From: JAKPUX01 sp964436305
GTDB lineage: Bacteria; Zhuqueibacterota; Zhuqueibacteria; Residuimicrobiales; Residuimicrobiaceae
Assembly: GCA_964436305.1 (NCBI GenBank)
Contig: CAYTCI010000009.1
Location: 16,851 to 80,850 of the forward strand
Length of the DNA: 64,000 bases
Direction: 5' to 3'
The position numbers and the translations under genes were made by a program. The notes under the pieces were generated by a model. The model did not search any database. It was given only the letters and a program-made list of their open reading frames with translations, and was not told the DNA's origin. How positions within the stretch are numbered: position 1 is the first letter of the stretch; each line of letters begins with the position of its first letter. Shown here one piece after another: positions 44,709 to 53,355 of this stretch.

Positions 44709-47528
44709 ATGCGGTACTGTGTCCTCTTTTGCTTGTCCGCTCTTCTGTTTCTCGGGCTCCTGGCCGCCGGTTGCCGTCGGTCTGACCCGAAACAGCTATC
44801 ACTGGCCGGTGAGTGGGAATTCACGCCGGACCCGAGCGGTACCTTTTCTGCATCAGCACTTCCTGAAAAAGCACGATGGCGCACGGCCCGCGTTCCCCTC
44901 TCCTGGCAGGCCCAATTTCCCGATTTGCGCGACTATTAGGGCGCTGCCTGGTACCGTACATCTTTCATCCTGCCGGGATGGAGCGACTCGGAGACCGTCC
45001 TCAGTACCTTTCAGGCCGTCGACTACCAGTCGGAGGTCTATATCAATGGCCGCCTCGCTGGCAGCCATGAGGGGGGCTATACCCCCTTTACACTGGAAAT
45101 CACCCCGCTGGTCCGGCCCGGTGAGAATGAACTGCTGATGCGGGTTTATGATCCGCCGGTCCATGCTGCGAAACAGGGCGCGCCCGCCTATGCCGAGATC
45201 CCGCATGGCAAGCAGAGCTGGTATCTGCAAACCAGCGGCATCTGGCGCGATGCCGCTATTCAAATCCGGCCGCGCCGCCACCTCCAGCAGGTGCACATCA
45301 CCCCGGCCATGGATGGCACCCTCGCCATCGAGCTCTCTTTCAATCGTGCCGGCAACTCCGGCGGGACCGACCGGGTGCGCCTGCAAATCATCGATCCCAA
45401 TGGGCATATCTTGCTGAGCGAGAGGGTGGGCTGCCCTGCTGCAGAGACCCGGTTCGCGGTACAGCGCCACATCAGCCGACCGCTTCTGTGGAGTCCCGAC
45501 ACCCCCCAGCTCTATACCCTTGCCGTGCAGCTGAACCGGGATGAGGAGCGGCGCGAGCGTTTTGGCTTTCGCTCCTTTGCAGCCAGAGCCGGACGTCTCT
45601 ATCTCAATGGCGAACCCTTTTATCTCATGGGAGCCCTCGACCAGGATTTTTATCCCGAGTCCATCTATACTACGCCCTCGTCGGACTATCTGCGGGATGA
45701 GATGCGCAAAGCCCGGGCGATGGGACTGAACCTGCTGCGCTGTCACATCAAGGTTCCGGATCCCCGTTACCTCGAAATTGCCGACGAAACCGGATTGCTG
45801 GTCTGGTGTGAAATCCCCAATTGGGACCACTATACCCCGGAGGCCGCCGCGCGCGGTATGGCCACTTTCAGCGAGATGGTCCAGCGCGACTGGAACCATC
45901 CCTCCGTGGTCCTCTACAGTCTGATCAATGAGAGCTGGGGTCTGGATCTGCAGCAGTCAGAGCAGCGTAAATGGCTGCTTGAGGCCTGCGCTGCAGCCCG
46001 CCAGCTGGCCCCGGGCCGCCTGATTGTCGATAACAGTGCTTGCTGGGGCAATTTTCATCTCCAGACCGCCCTCAATGACTATCACACCTATTGGGCCATT
46101 CCCGAGAGCCGCAGCCGCTTCGATGAGACCATCGCCGAACTGGCCCGGCGGCCCGACTGGCTTTTCAGCCCCTTCGGCGACGGCCGGCCAACGGGTCAGG
46201 AACCGCTATTGCTCTCTGAATTCGGTAATTGGGGATTGCCCCGGCTACCTCAGCCACTCCCTTTCTGGTTCAGCCGTGATTTCGATGGACGAGAGGTGAC
46301 CCTGCCGGCGGGGGTGCTCGACCGGTTCAAGGCCTACGGGTATGACCGGATTTTTGGCACTTACGATCGTCTCGCCGATGCGAGCCAGTTCATGCAGTTC
46401 GAAGCCCTCAAATATGAGATCGAAACAATCCGACTTAATCCGGAAATCCAGGGTTACGTCATCACCGAGTTCACCGACGTCAATTGGGAGTGCAATGGCC
46501 TGCTGGACATGTGGCGCCATCCCAAGGTATTTGCTGAGGCATTGGGCGCCTTGCAGCAACCCGATGTGCTGGTACCGCGTCCGGATCGCTACAGCGGTTG
46601 GGTGGGGGATTCCCTGCGTATTCGCCTGTGGGTTTCGCACTACAGCCGGCACGATCTGCAGCAGGGTTCCGTGGTCTGGCGCGTGACCTCCGGAGACTCC
46701 GGAAGAATTCCCATGCCAGATCTCAGTAGGGGTGATGTGCGGGAACTGGCGGAGCTCCGTTATCGTCTGCCGGAGGTGAGCAAAGCAACCAAACTCCGTA
46801 TCGATTTTTATCTCAAGGACCAGCAGGGCCGGCAGCGGGCGGAAAACTATTGCGCGGTGATGGTATATCCCGCCCTGGGTCCCGGGGGCCGTCTCGCCGT
46901 GCATTGGCCGGATAAACGCAAGCCGGGGGAGGACATCCACGCTGCCTTACGGAAGATGGGCTATCAGGCGGCGCCCGGCCTGGCGAGCGGAGCGGTCATC
47001 CTCACCAATCAGCTGGATGGTCCCCTTCTGGCTGCGCTCAAGGCCGGAGCACGGGTCGTCTGTTTCGCCGGCCCCGGGACACCCCTCCCGTCCACCTTCC
47101 CGCTGCGCATCCGCAGCCGTGAAGAGGAGTGGCTTGACGGCAACTGGGCCTCCAACCTCAACTGGCTGCAACCGGATCATCCCCTCTTTCGCGGTCTGGT
47201 GGAGGGTCCGGTTCCGGGCTTCGCGCTCGATGGCCTGCCTCTGGCAGCGGTAGTGGATGGAATACAGCCGCAGGACTTTCAGGATGTCCTGGCCGGGATG
47301 TACATCGGCTGGCTGCATCTCAGCTGCGGCTATATTGTTCAGATCCGGGCTGGCGGCGGCCGGCTGCTGCTTTGCACGCTGCCCCTGCTGGAACAGCCGG
47401 ACCATCCTTTTGCCGCATCACTTTTAGGAAATATGGTCGATTATCTCGAGAGAGGCTGGCAGCAGCCCAAGCTGCACTGGTCCGGTGATGAACCAGGACC
47501 GCAACCAACGGCAAGGAAGAGACAATGA
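44709..47528 (+). pseudogene. GH2-family glycosidase interrupted by an in-frame amber codon
   Basis: The same frame runs from ATG 44709 to TGA 47526-47528, broken only by TAG at 44937-44939 (codon 77). Before the stop lie a canonical lipobox (LLAAGC) and the start of the GH2 sugar-binding domain ('LAGEWEFTPD', ending LRDY). After it the domain continues at once with GAAWYRTSF, the normal sequence for this family, so no bases are missing. Downstream catalytic residues are intact: acid/base Glu at 45930-45932 in LINESWG, and nucleophile Glu at 46467-46469 in VITEFTD. A one-base change (for example CAG to TAG) is the simplest cause. A restart at ATG 45138 would lack the signal and much of the first domain. 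Confidence 0.85.
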
Positions 47529-48409
47529 AAGAGAAAATTCTGCTCGATACCGATATCGGCATGGATGTGGACGATGCCGTTTGCCTCGCCTACCTGCTGG
47601 CCCAGCCGCAGTGTGATCTGCTTGGCATCACCACGGTGACCGGCGAGGCCGAAAAACGCGCCATGCTGGCGAGTGTCCTCTGCCAGATCGCCGGTCGCGA
47701 TATCCCCATCTTCCCCGGCTGCGAGGAGCCTCTGATCGTCCCCCAGAAACAAAAGAGTGCGCCCCAGGCGGCGGCCCTCCATCGCTGGCCGCATCGGCGC
47801 TCTTTTCCAAAAGGCGAGGCCATCGAATTTCTCCGCACGACCATCCGCGCCAACCCGAACGAAATCACTCTGTTGGCCATAGGTCCCCTCAGCAATGTCG
47901 GCTTGCTCTTTGCCGTCGATCCCGAAATCCCCTCCCTGCTCAAGGGGCTCGTAATGATGGGCGGCTACTTCTTCCAGCGCCTCGCGGGCGTCGATCCGGT
48001 CGAATGGAACGCCGGCGGCGATCCACAGGCCTCGGCGATTGTGTATCGCAACCCTATCGCCCTGCATCGCTCAGTCGGACTCGACGTCACCCGCAGCGTG
48101 GTCCTCTCCGCGGACGAGGTCCGGCGGCGGTTTCACGGTATGCTGCTCGAGCCCGTCCTCGATTTTGCCGAGATCTGGTTCAGGGATTTTTTCCCCTCGA
48201 TCACCTTTCACGATCCGCTCGCCGCAGCGACCCTCTTTGCGCCGCAGCTCTGCAGCTACCGCATGGGCCACGTCACTATTGAACTCGCTGACAGCTCCAC
48301 CATTGGCCTGACCCGATGGCAGGAGGGCGGCAGCCCGGCGCCGCATCAGGTCGCCGAGCAAGTGGATCGCGAGGCCTATTTCGACCACTTTTTCAGCCTT
48401 ACCTATTGA
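47525..48409 (+). CDS. Nucleoside hydrolase (IunH-like)
   Basis: This is a 294-residue cytoplasmic protein of the inosine-uridine nucleoside N-ribohydrolase family. The calcium-binding N-terminal motif 'DTDIGMDVDDA' (residues 8-18), the 'AIGPLSNVG' segment and a C-terminal 'ITFHDPLAAATLF' with Asp are present. Known members release ribose from nucleosides. The ATG overlaps the GH2 stop as ATGA, so it is translationally coupled. With an RbsD-family gene also in the run, ribosides are possible substrates. Some relatives act on other N- or O-ribosides. Confidence 0.88.
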   Translation: MKEKILLDTDIGMDVDDAVCLAYLLAQPQCDLLGITTVTGEAEKRAMLASVLCQIAGRDIPIFPGCEEPLIVPQKQKSAPQAAALHRWPHRRSFPKGEAIEFLRTTIRANPNEITLLAIGPLSNVGLLFAVDPEIPSLLKGLVMMGGYFFQRLAGVDPVEWNAGGDPQASAIVYRNPIALHRSVGLDVTRSVVLSADEVRRRFHGMLLEPVLDFAEIWFRDFFPSITFHDPLAAATLFAPQLCSYRMGHVTIELADSSTIGLTRWQEGGSPAPHQVAEQVDREAYFDHFFSLTY

Positions 48410-48432
48410 CCGGCGCCACCAAAGGAGGCCGC

Positions 48433-49743
48433 ATGCGCAGGACCCGGACCGGCTGCCTGGCCGGTATACTCGTATTCCTCTTCTGCTCCTGTCAAGGCGA
48501 TGGCAACCGCTCGAAGGAGGGAGTGACCCTCACCTTCTGGCACAGTTTCGTCGCCTCAACACTGCCCTCATTACAGGAGTTGATCACCCGCTTTGAAACA
48601 GAAAATCCTGGCATCCATATCAAAGCCCAGTACATCCCGACCGGAGATGCCCTCAGCCAAAAACTGATCACTGCCATTCAAAGCCGTACTGCCCCTGACA
48701 TCTCGTGGATCCATTCCGATTTTATCCAGCATCTGGCCGAGTCCCGGGCCATCTATCCGCTCCAACCCTTTATCGAGGGGCCGGAGGGTCTTCCGGCAGA
48801 GGCGGTGGCGGACATTTTTACTCCCCTCTTGCGTGCCGGGGAGTGGCGCGATACCCTCTATGCCCTGCCGATGGAAGCCACTTCCCTGGCCTTGCTCTAC
48901 AACCGCGACCTCTTCCGCGCAGCCGGACTCGATCCGGATCACCCGCCCGCTGATTGGGATGAGCTCTACCGCTATACCCTGCAGTTGACCCGCGATCTTG
49001 ACGGCGATGGCATAACTGACCAGTATGGCTTTTATATCCCGGTCTTTCCGGCTTCCGGCGCCCTGAGCATCTGGATGGTGCTGCAGTGGACCCCTTTCCT
49101 TTGGCAAGCCGGCGGCGCGTTCATCGACCCGGCGCAATCCCGGGTGCGATTCAACAGTGCGGCCGGGGTGCAGGCGCTGACCTTGTGGAAACGGCTCTAT
49201 GATGCCATGGATTTCAAGCGCTTCTCCCTGGCGCATGATATGGCCTTCTTTTCACAGCGACTGGCGATGGTAATGGATGGCCCCTGGAACTTGCCGCGGT
49301 ATCGGCAGCTGCGCAATGTCGACTGGGCGGTCGCCCCATTGCCTGCCGGGCCGGCCGTATCGGCTACCTATCTCGACGGTGAGGGCCTTGCGATCTTTAA
49401 ACAAAGCCTTCACCCGGCCGAGGCCTGGCGATTCGTCAAATGGATTCTGCAGCCCGAGATCCAGGCCTGGTTCTCGCAGCGCTCCGGCTATCTCCCCGTG
49501 CGCCGCTCGGTGCTGCAGCTGCCGGCTTATCAGCGTTATTTGCAAGAGGACGCGCCGCTGCGGGCTTTTGTCATGCAAATGCAGGTCGGACGAGCGCGCG
49601 AGCCGATCGATTTTTATCGCATCGAGATCAACCAGACCCTGGCCGAGGCGGTCGAGAAGAGTCTCACCGGTGGCATGGATCCTGGCATGGCCCTCGATGC
49701 GGCCGCCGCCCGGGCTAACGCCCTCCTGCAGCAGCCGCACTGA
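48433..49743 (+). CDS. Second extracellular sugar-binding protein (family 1)
   Basis: This 436-residue lipoprotein-like binding protein is a clear paralogue of the one at 1689: the same 'LTFWHSFV' opening, 'QYIPTGDAL', PDISWIHSDF, a calcium-loop-like DLDGDGITD, and 'MDGPWNLPRY'. A strong AAAGGAGG (48421-48428) lies 5 nt before ATG 48433, so the longer upstream open frame is not used. No permease or ATPase gene follows. It presumably delivers sugars to the permeases at 3035-4779 or to a system elsewhere. Confidence 0.9.
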   Translation: MRRTRTGCLAGILVFLFCSCQGDGNRSKEGVTLTFWHSFVASTLPSLQELITRFETENPGIHIKAQYIPTGDALSQKLITAIQSRTAPDISWIHSDFIQHLAESRAIYPLQPFIEGPEGLPAEAVADIFTPLLRAGEWRDTLYALPMEATSLALLYNRDLFRAAGLDPDHPPADWDELYRYTLQLTRDLDGDGITDQYGFYIPVFPASGALSIWMVLQWTPFLWQAGGAFIDPAQSRVRFNSAAGVQALTLWKRLYDAMDFKRFSLAHDMAFFSQRLAMVMDGPWNLPRYRQLRNVDWAVAPLPAGPAVSATYLDGEGLAIFKQSLHPAEAWRFVKWILQPEIQAWFSQRSGYLPVRRSVLQLPAYQRYLQEDAPLRAFVMQMQVGRAREPIDFYRIEINQTLAEAVEKSLTGGMDPGMALDAAAARANALLQQPH

Positions 49744-49788
49744 CCACGCCGCAAGCGGGAACAACCGCCGGATAGGCATCAGAGTTTT

Positions 49789-49828
49789 ACAGGCCCCTGC
49801 CGGACATTTCTCTTGAACCCGGGCCTGT
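49789..49828 (+). other. Inverted repeat near the end of the long gene run
   Basis: ACAGGCCC (49789-49796) pairs with GGGCCTGT (49821-49828) around a 24-nt loop. No T-run follows, so it is not a clear intrinsic terminator. Its loop contains the -35 element of the next promoter, so it could also be a protein-binding site. Confidence 0.35.
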
Positions 49829-49841
49829 GAATGGCTATATT
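49813..49841 (+). promoter_or_regulatory. Predicted sigma70-type promoter for the SGNH-TPR gene
   Basis: TTGAAC (49813-49818), a 17-nt spacer and TATATT (49836-49841), about 50 nt before the GTG start of the next gene. It matches 4/6 and 5/6 of the textbook hexamers. Confidence 0.5.
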
Positions 49842-49891
49842 GAGCAAACCTTTCTGCTGCGTGCTCTTGAGGCCATCAACAGGATCCTGAT

Positions 49892-51826
49892 GTGAAAACG
49901 GTTCGTCCCCTCGCTTTTCGCCTGGCAGCCCTGCTGCTGCCGCTGCTGATACTGGTTCTGCTCGAGGCCGGCTTGCGTCTGGCCGGCCTTTTCCCGCGCG
50001 AGCCTCTCTTCGTCGAGACGGTAGAGGAGGGGAGGGAGGTGACCCGGCTCAATCCGGATGTCGGCCGCCGCTATTTCAATCCCAAAAAGGTGGTCGTCCC
50101 CAACCTCTATCCGGAAACCTTCGCCCGGCAAAAACCGGCCGGTACTGTGCGCATCTTCTGTCTCGGCGGCTCCACCACCGCCGGCTTCCCCTTTGAATTT
50201 CAGGTTCCCTTTCCTGCACAGCTCAAGACCCAGCTCTCCAGCCAATACCCCGACCGCCGTTTCGAGGTGATCAATCTGGGCCTCTCGGCCGTCAACAGCT
50301 ACACCGTCCTCGATTTCATCCCGGAGGTGCTCGGCCGGCAACCGGATCTCATCCTGATCTATATGGGACATAACGAGTTCTATGGCGCCTACGGCTCGGC
50401 ATCAGCTCTCTCTTTCGGCCAGAATGGCACCCTGATCCGCCTCTACCTGCGGCTGCAGCGGCTGAGGCTGGTTCAAATGGTGCGGGCCGGGGTGATCGCG
50501 CTGACGCCGGCCGCGAAAGTGGATCCGGAAAACACCACCCTGATGGAACAGGTGATCGCCGACAAGGCTGTACCCTATGCCTCCGCCAAATACCAGCGGA
50601 CGCTGCGCAACTTCCAGGACAACCTCGGCGAGATCCTCACCCGCTGTCGCCGCGCAGGTGTGCCGGTCATCGCCGGCACCCTGGTCTGCAATCTCAAGGA
50701 CCAGCCGCCTCTCGGCAGCAGCGGCCGTGACAAGCCACTGGAGACCGGCAAGGCCGCGGCCGCCTGCGACCAGCTCATCCGCCAGGGCCGTCTGCAGGAG
50801 GCACTGGCGCTGGTACGCGGGATGATCGCGCAGGATTCTCTCTCCGCCGATCTTTTCTTCAACGCTGGCAAGATCGAGCTGGCCCTGGGCGATTCGGCGC
50901 AAGCACGAACCAGTTTCTCCAGCGCGCGGGACCGCGATCTGGTCCGTTTTCGCGCGAGTGCGGAGATGAACCGGATTATCAGTCAATCCGTTAGAAAGCA
51001 TGAAGCTTTGCTCGCCGAGGTCGATGCCGCTTTTGCCAGCGCAGCACCCGGTGGTATCCCCGGCAGCGAGCTCTTTTGCGATCACCTCCATCCCAATCCC
51101 GAGGGCTATCAGCGGATGGCGAGCACCTACGCGGCGGCGATCCGCCGCGCCGGGCTCATTCTTGCGGTTGCACCCGGCACACACGGACGGATCATCCCCT
51201 TTGCGGTGACGGACCTGGACTGGGAGATCGGGCTCTTGCGCATCTTCAAACTCAAGCATCGCTGGCCGTTCGCCAATCAGCCGGTCGATTACAGCCGCTA
51301 TAGACCACATGGCACCCCGGCCGCGGCTCGCGTGGCCTTCGCCTACCTGTTCGATCACCATAACTGGGTCCGGGCGCATTACGCCATGGCCGATACCTTT
51401 TCCAGCCTGGGGGAGATGGAACGGGCCCGCCAGGAGTACTGGGCGGTCCTGGGCTATTATCCCGAACGCCCGGAACCCTGGATGAAGGTGGCGGGAAGCT
51501 ATGAAAGGGAGGGGGACTGGAACCGGGCGGAGAAGGCCTGGCTGGCTGCGCCGCATGAAGCGGGCAAGGGGGGGGAGATCCGCTACCGCCTGGCGCAGGT
51601 GCAGTGGCGGCTTGGACAAAAGGCTGCTGCGATCCAGTCCATTCAGGAGGCGATTGTTTCTCCCGATCTGGGCGCCGGACAGCGTTTGCAGGCCAAACTC
51701 GACCTGGCCCGTTTTTTTATCGATCTGCAACGGCTGGAGTATGCCAGGAAGGTCGTGGAAGACATACTGCAGGAACAGCCGGAAAGTCAGGCTGCTCTGG
51801 AGATGAAGTCGAGGTACTTTCAATGA
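49892..51826 (+). CDS. Membrane-anchored SGNH-hydrolase-like protein with C-terminal TPRs
   Basis: This is a 644-residue protein. A membrane anchor covers residues 7-27. An SGNH/GDSL-like domain follows: block I 'CLGGSTTAGFPF', block III 'YMGHNEFYG', and block V 'CDHLHPNPEGY' with the Asp and His. The C-terminal ~170 residues look like tetratricopeptide repeats ('YAMADTFSSLGEMERARQEY', then further 34-residue-type units). Such proteins are often acyltransferase or esterase-like, acting on cell-envelope glycans. The GTG start is forced because the preceding ATG is followed by TGA. It has its own promoter and is convergent with the next gene. Confidence 0.75.
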   Translation: MKTVRPLAFRLAALLLPLLILVLLEAGLRLAGLFPREPLFVETVEEGREVTRLNPDVGRRYFNPKKVVVPNLYPETFARQKPAGTVRIFCLGGSTTAGFPFEFQVPFPAQLKTQLSSQYPDRRFEVINLGLSAVNSYTVLDFIPEVLGRQPDLILIYMGHNEFYGAYGSASALSFGQNGTLIRLYLRLQRLRLVQMVRAGVIALTPAAKVDPENTTLMEQVIADKAVPYASAKYQRTLRNFQDNLGEILTRCRRAGVPVIAGTLVCNLKDQPPLGSSGRDKPLETGKAAAACDQLIRQGRLQEALALVRGMIAQDSLSADLFFNAGKIELALGDSAQARTSFSSARDRDLVRFRASAEMNRIISQSVRKHEALLAEVDAAFASAAPGGIPGSELFCDHLHPNPEGYQRMASTYAAAIRRAGLILAVAPGTHGRIIPFAVTDLDWEIGLLRIFKLKHRWPFANQPVDYSRYRPHGTPAAARVAFAYLFDHHNWVRAHYAMADTFSSLGEMERARQEYWAVLGYYPERPEPWMKVAGSYEREGDWNRAEKAWLAAPHEAGKGGEIRYRLAQVQWRLGQKAAAIQSIQEAIVSPDLGAGQRLQAKLDLARFFIDLQRLEYARKVVEDILQEQPESQAALEMKSRYFQ

Positions 51827-51844
51827 CAGGGCAAATCCAGGGCG

Positions 51845-52519
51845 TCAGATGGCTTCCTCATCATAGAAAAGATTCACCCGCACCATGCCCGTTAGTCCTC
51901 TCAGCTCTCTGATCATCTCATAGTGTTTCAATTCGTCCCGGAGATCAACATAAAACGAGATCTCGAACAGGTCATCCTGCTCCTCTGTTTTGAGATTGAT
52001 AAGCTTGTGTGACCGGCAATACTTGCGCAGAATTGGAGCATATGGCACGGACTCCGGATGCTCGCCAATTAGGGAAAGCTGAAGCAGAAATTTTCTGCCG
52101 AGCGGAAAAACAGCAGTACTTTTGGTCATGAGCAGCATGACGAGAGCGATCAACATGGTCGCCCCGAGTGCCAGCCGATGCATACCGACGCCGGCAGCCA
52201 TGCCTATCGTCAGGCTGAAAAAGATAAAAACGATGTCGGCGGTATCCTTGACCGCGGTGCGAAAGCGGATGATCGACATCGCCCCGACCAGTCCGAATGC
52301 GCGCGCAAGATTGTTGCCGATGACCATTATGACCACAGCCGTGATCATGGCCAGGTAGATCAGGGCATGAACGAAGCTGATAGCGAAACCGGGACCACGG
52401 TACGTCAGCCGGTATATCCACGAGATTGCCAGGCCGCATACCAGGGCGAAAATGAGGTTAATGGCTGCCTGCTCAAATGAAAGGGTGCTGACGAAAATTG
52501 TGCTGAATTCCTGCAACAT
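51845..52519 (-). CDS. DUF4956 membrane protein
   Basis: This is a 224-residue protein with about four membrane segments (roughly residues 19-35, 46-71, 94-112, 117-133) and a soluble C-terminal domain of about 85 residues. The conserved 'GAMSIIRFRTAVKDTADI' loop identifies the DUF4956 family, which has an MgtC-like fold and often lies beside VTC-domain proteins. An AGGGAGG stretch lies about 14 nt upstream, an unusually long spacing; an in-frame TAG excludes earlier starts. It is last in the minus-strand cassette. Confidence 0.85.
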   Translation of the reverse strand: MLQEFSTIFVSTLSFEQAAINLIFALVCGLAISWIYRLTYRGPGFAISFVHALIYLAMITAVVIMVIGNNLARAFGLVGAMSIIRFRTAVKDTADIVFIFFSLTIGMAAGVGMHRLALGATMLIALVMLLMTKSTAVFPLGRKFLLQLSLIGEHPESVPYAPILRKYCRSHKLINLKTEEQDDLFEISFYVDLRDELKHYEMIRELRGLTGMVRVNLFYDEEAI

Positions 52520-52594
52520 GGTTCTGTACTATGCCTCCCTAGGTAGTGAGGTCTGCTCCTTGATCCAAAGCGTGTGATCCCGCGCATTGACCGA

Positions 52595-53353
52595 CTACCG
52601 GTAGAATGATCCTGCGGTCTGCACACTCATCTGCCCGGCTTGCCAGGCCTTGCCCAGCGACAGGGCGTATTTTGAAATGGCACTCCGCTGCAAGCCAAAG
52701 CTGGTGAGGATATCAGCCAGCCATTCCGGCAGACTTTCATGGAATTTGAGCTCAAAAACAAAGTGGTTTCGGTAAAGGGGGAGTAAGCCCTTCACCATGA
52801 AAAGTGACATCGCTGATGAATCCTGCCTGAAGCGGATGTTCTTGTCGAAGGTTATCCGGATACGCCGGTCGAAGGTGGTGAAAAAAGCCTCCCGCTCGTA
52901 TGCGATGTGGATGGCTGGTTGCATGTGTTTGGTGATGAGATGGTAAAAAAAATGGTGCGCGTCAGCCTGTCCGGCCTCAAATCCGCGTTTGACGATAATA
53001 TGGCGGTCCACGTCGTGATCCTTCAGCAGCAGCGGTAATGTGGACCACAAAACTGGCGCGCGATTCTTGCTGATAAAGACACCGTATTTGCGTTTTACTT
53101 CGAGAAAGACCGTACTTTCTGGCTGACACTGGTTGTATCCCCTGATGCGCAATTTAAAACGTCGTTCTACACCGGCGAGCTTTTCGTTATAACTGCGGAA
53201 GCCGGGGCTCTCATAGTAGATGCTGCGTACAGTGTATTGGTGGTCCTGCTGGCGGCCGGCGAACGTGTCCTCCTGAACAAACGGTCGCAGGCGCTGCCGA
53301 AGTGCATCGATCTTGTTGACGGGAACAAGATATTTGAATTCATACCGCATCAT
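52595..53353 (-). CDS. VTC-domain protein (polyphosphate polymerase-like)
   Basis: This is a 252-residue cytoplasmic protein with the VTC tunnel fold. Basic and acidic residues expected along the tunnel are seen: 'RYEFKYLVP', 'YTVRSIYYES', 'RRFKLRIRGY', 'FLEVKRKYG', 'VFELKFHESLP' and a closing 'SKYALSLGK'. In eukaryotes this domain makes polyphosphate; the bacterial function is not settled. The gene starts 2 nt after the adaptor gene stop and runs into the DUF4956 gene after a 75-nt gap. Confidence 0.88.
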   Translation of the reverse strand: MMRYEFKYLVPVNKIDALRQRLRPFVQEDTFAGRQQDHQYTVRSIYYESPGFRSYNEKLAGVERRFKLRIRGYNQCQPESTVFLEVKRKYGVFISKNRAPVLWSTLPLLLKDHDVDRHIIVKRGFEAGQADAHHFFYHLITKHMQPAIHIAYEREAFFTTFDRRIRITFDKNIRFRQDSSAMSLFMVKGLLPLYRNHFVFELKFHESLPEWLADILTSFGLQRSAISKYALSLGKAWQAGQMSVQTAGSFYR

Positions 53354-53355
53354 GG

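Noticed and set aside
44937..44939. Global reassignment of TAG to an amino acid
   Set aside because: TAG ends several intact neighbouring genes at sensible places (10830, 17337, 19265, 25231, 30215, 43688), so the code looks standard.
49789..49828. Intrinsic terminator at the end of the gene run
   Set aside because: The inverted repeat has a long loop and no T-run, so it is listed only as an inverted repeat.
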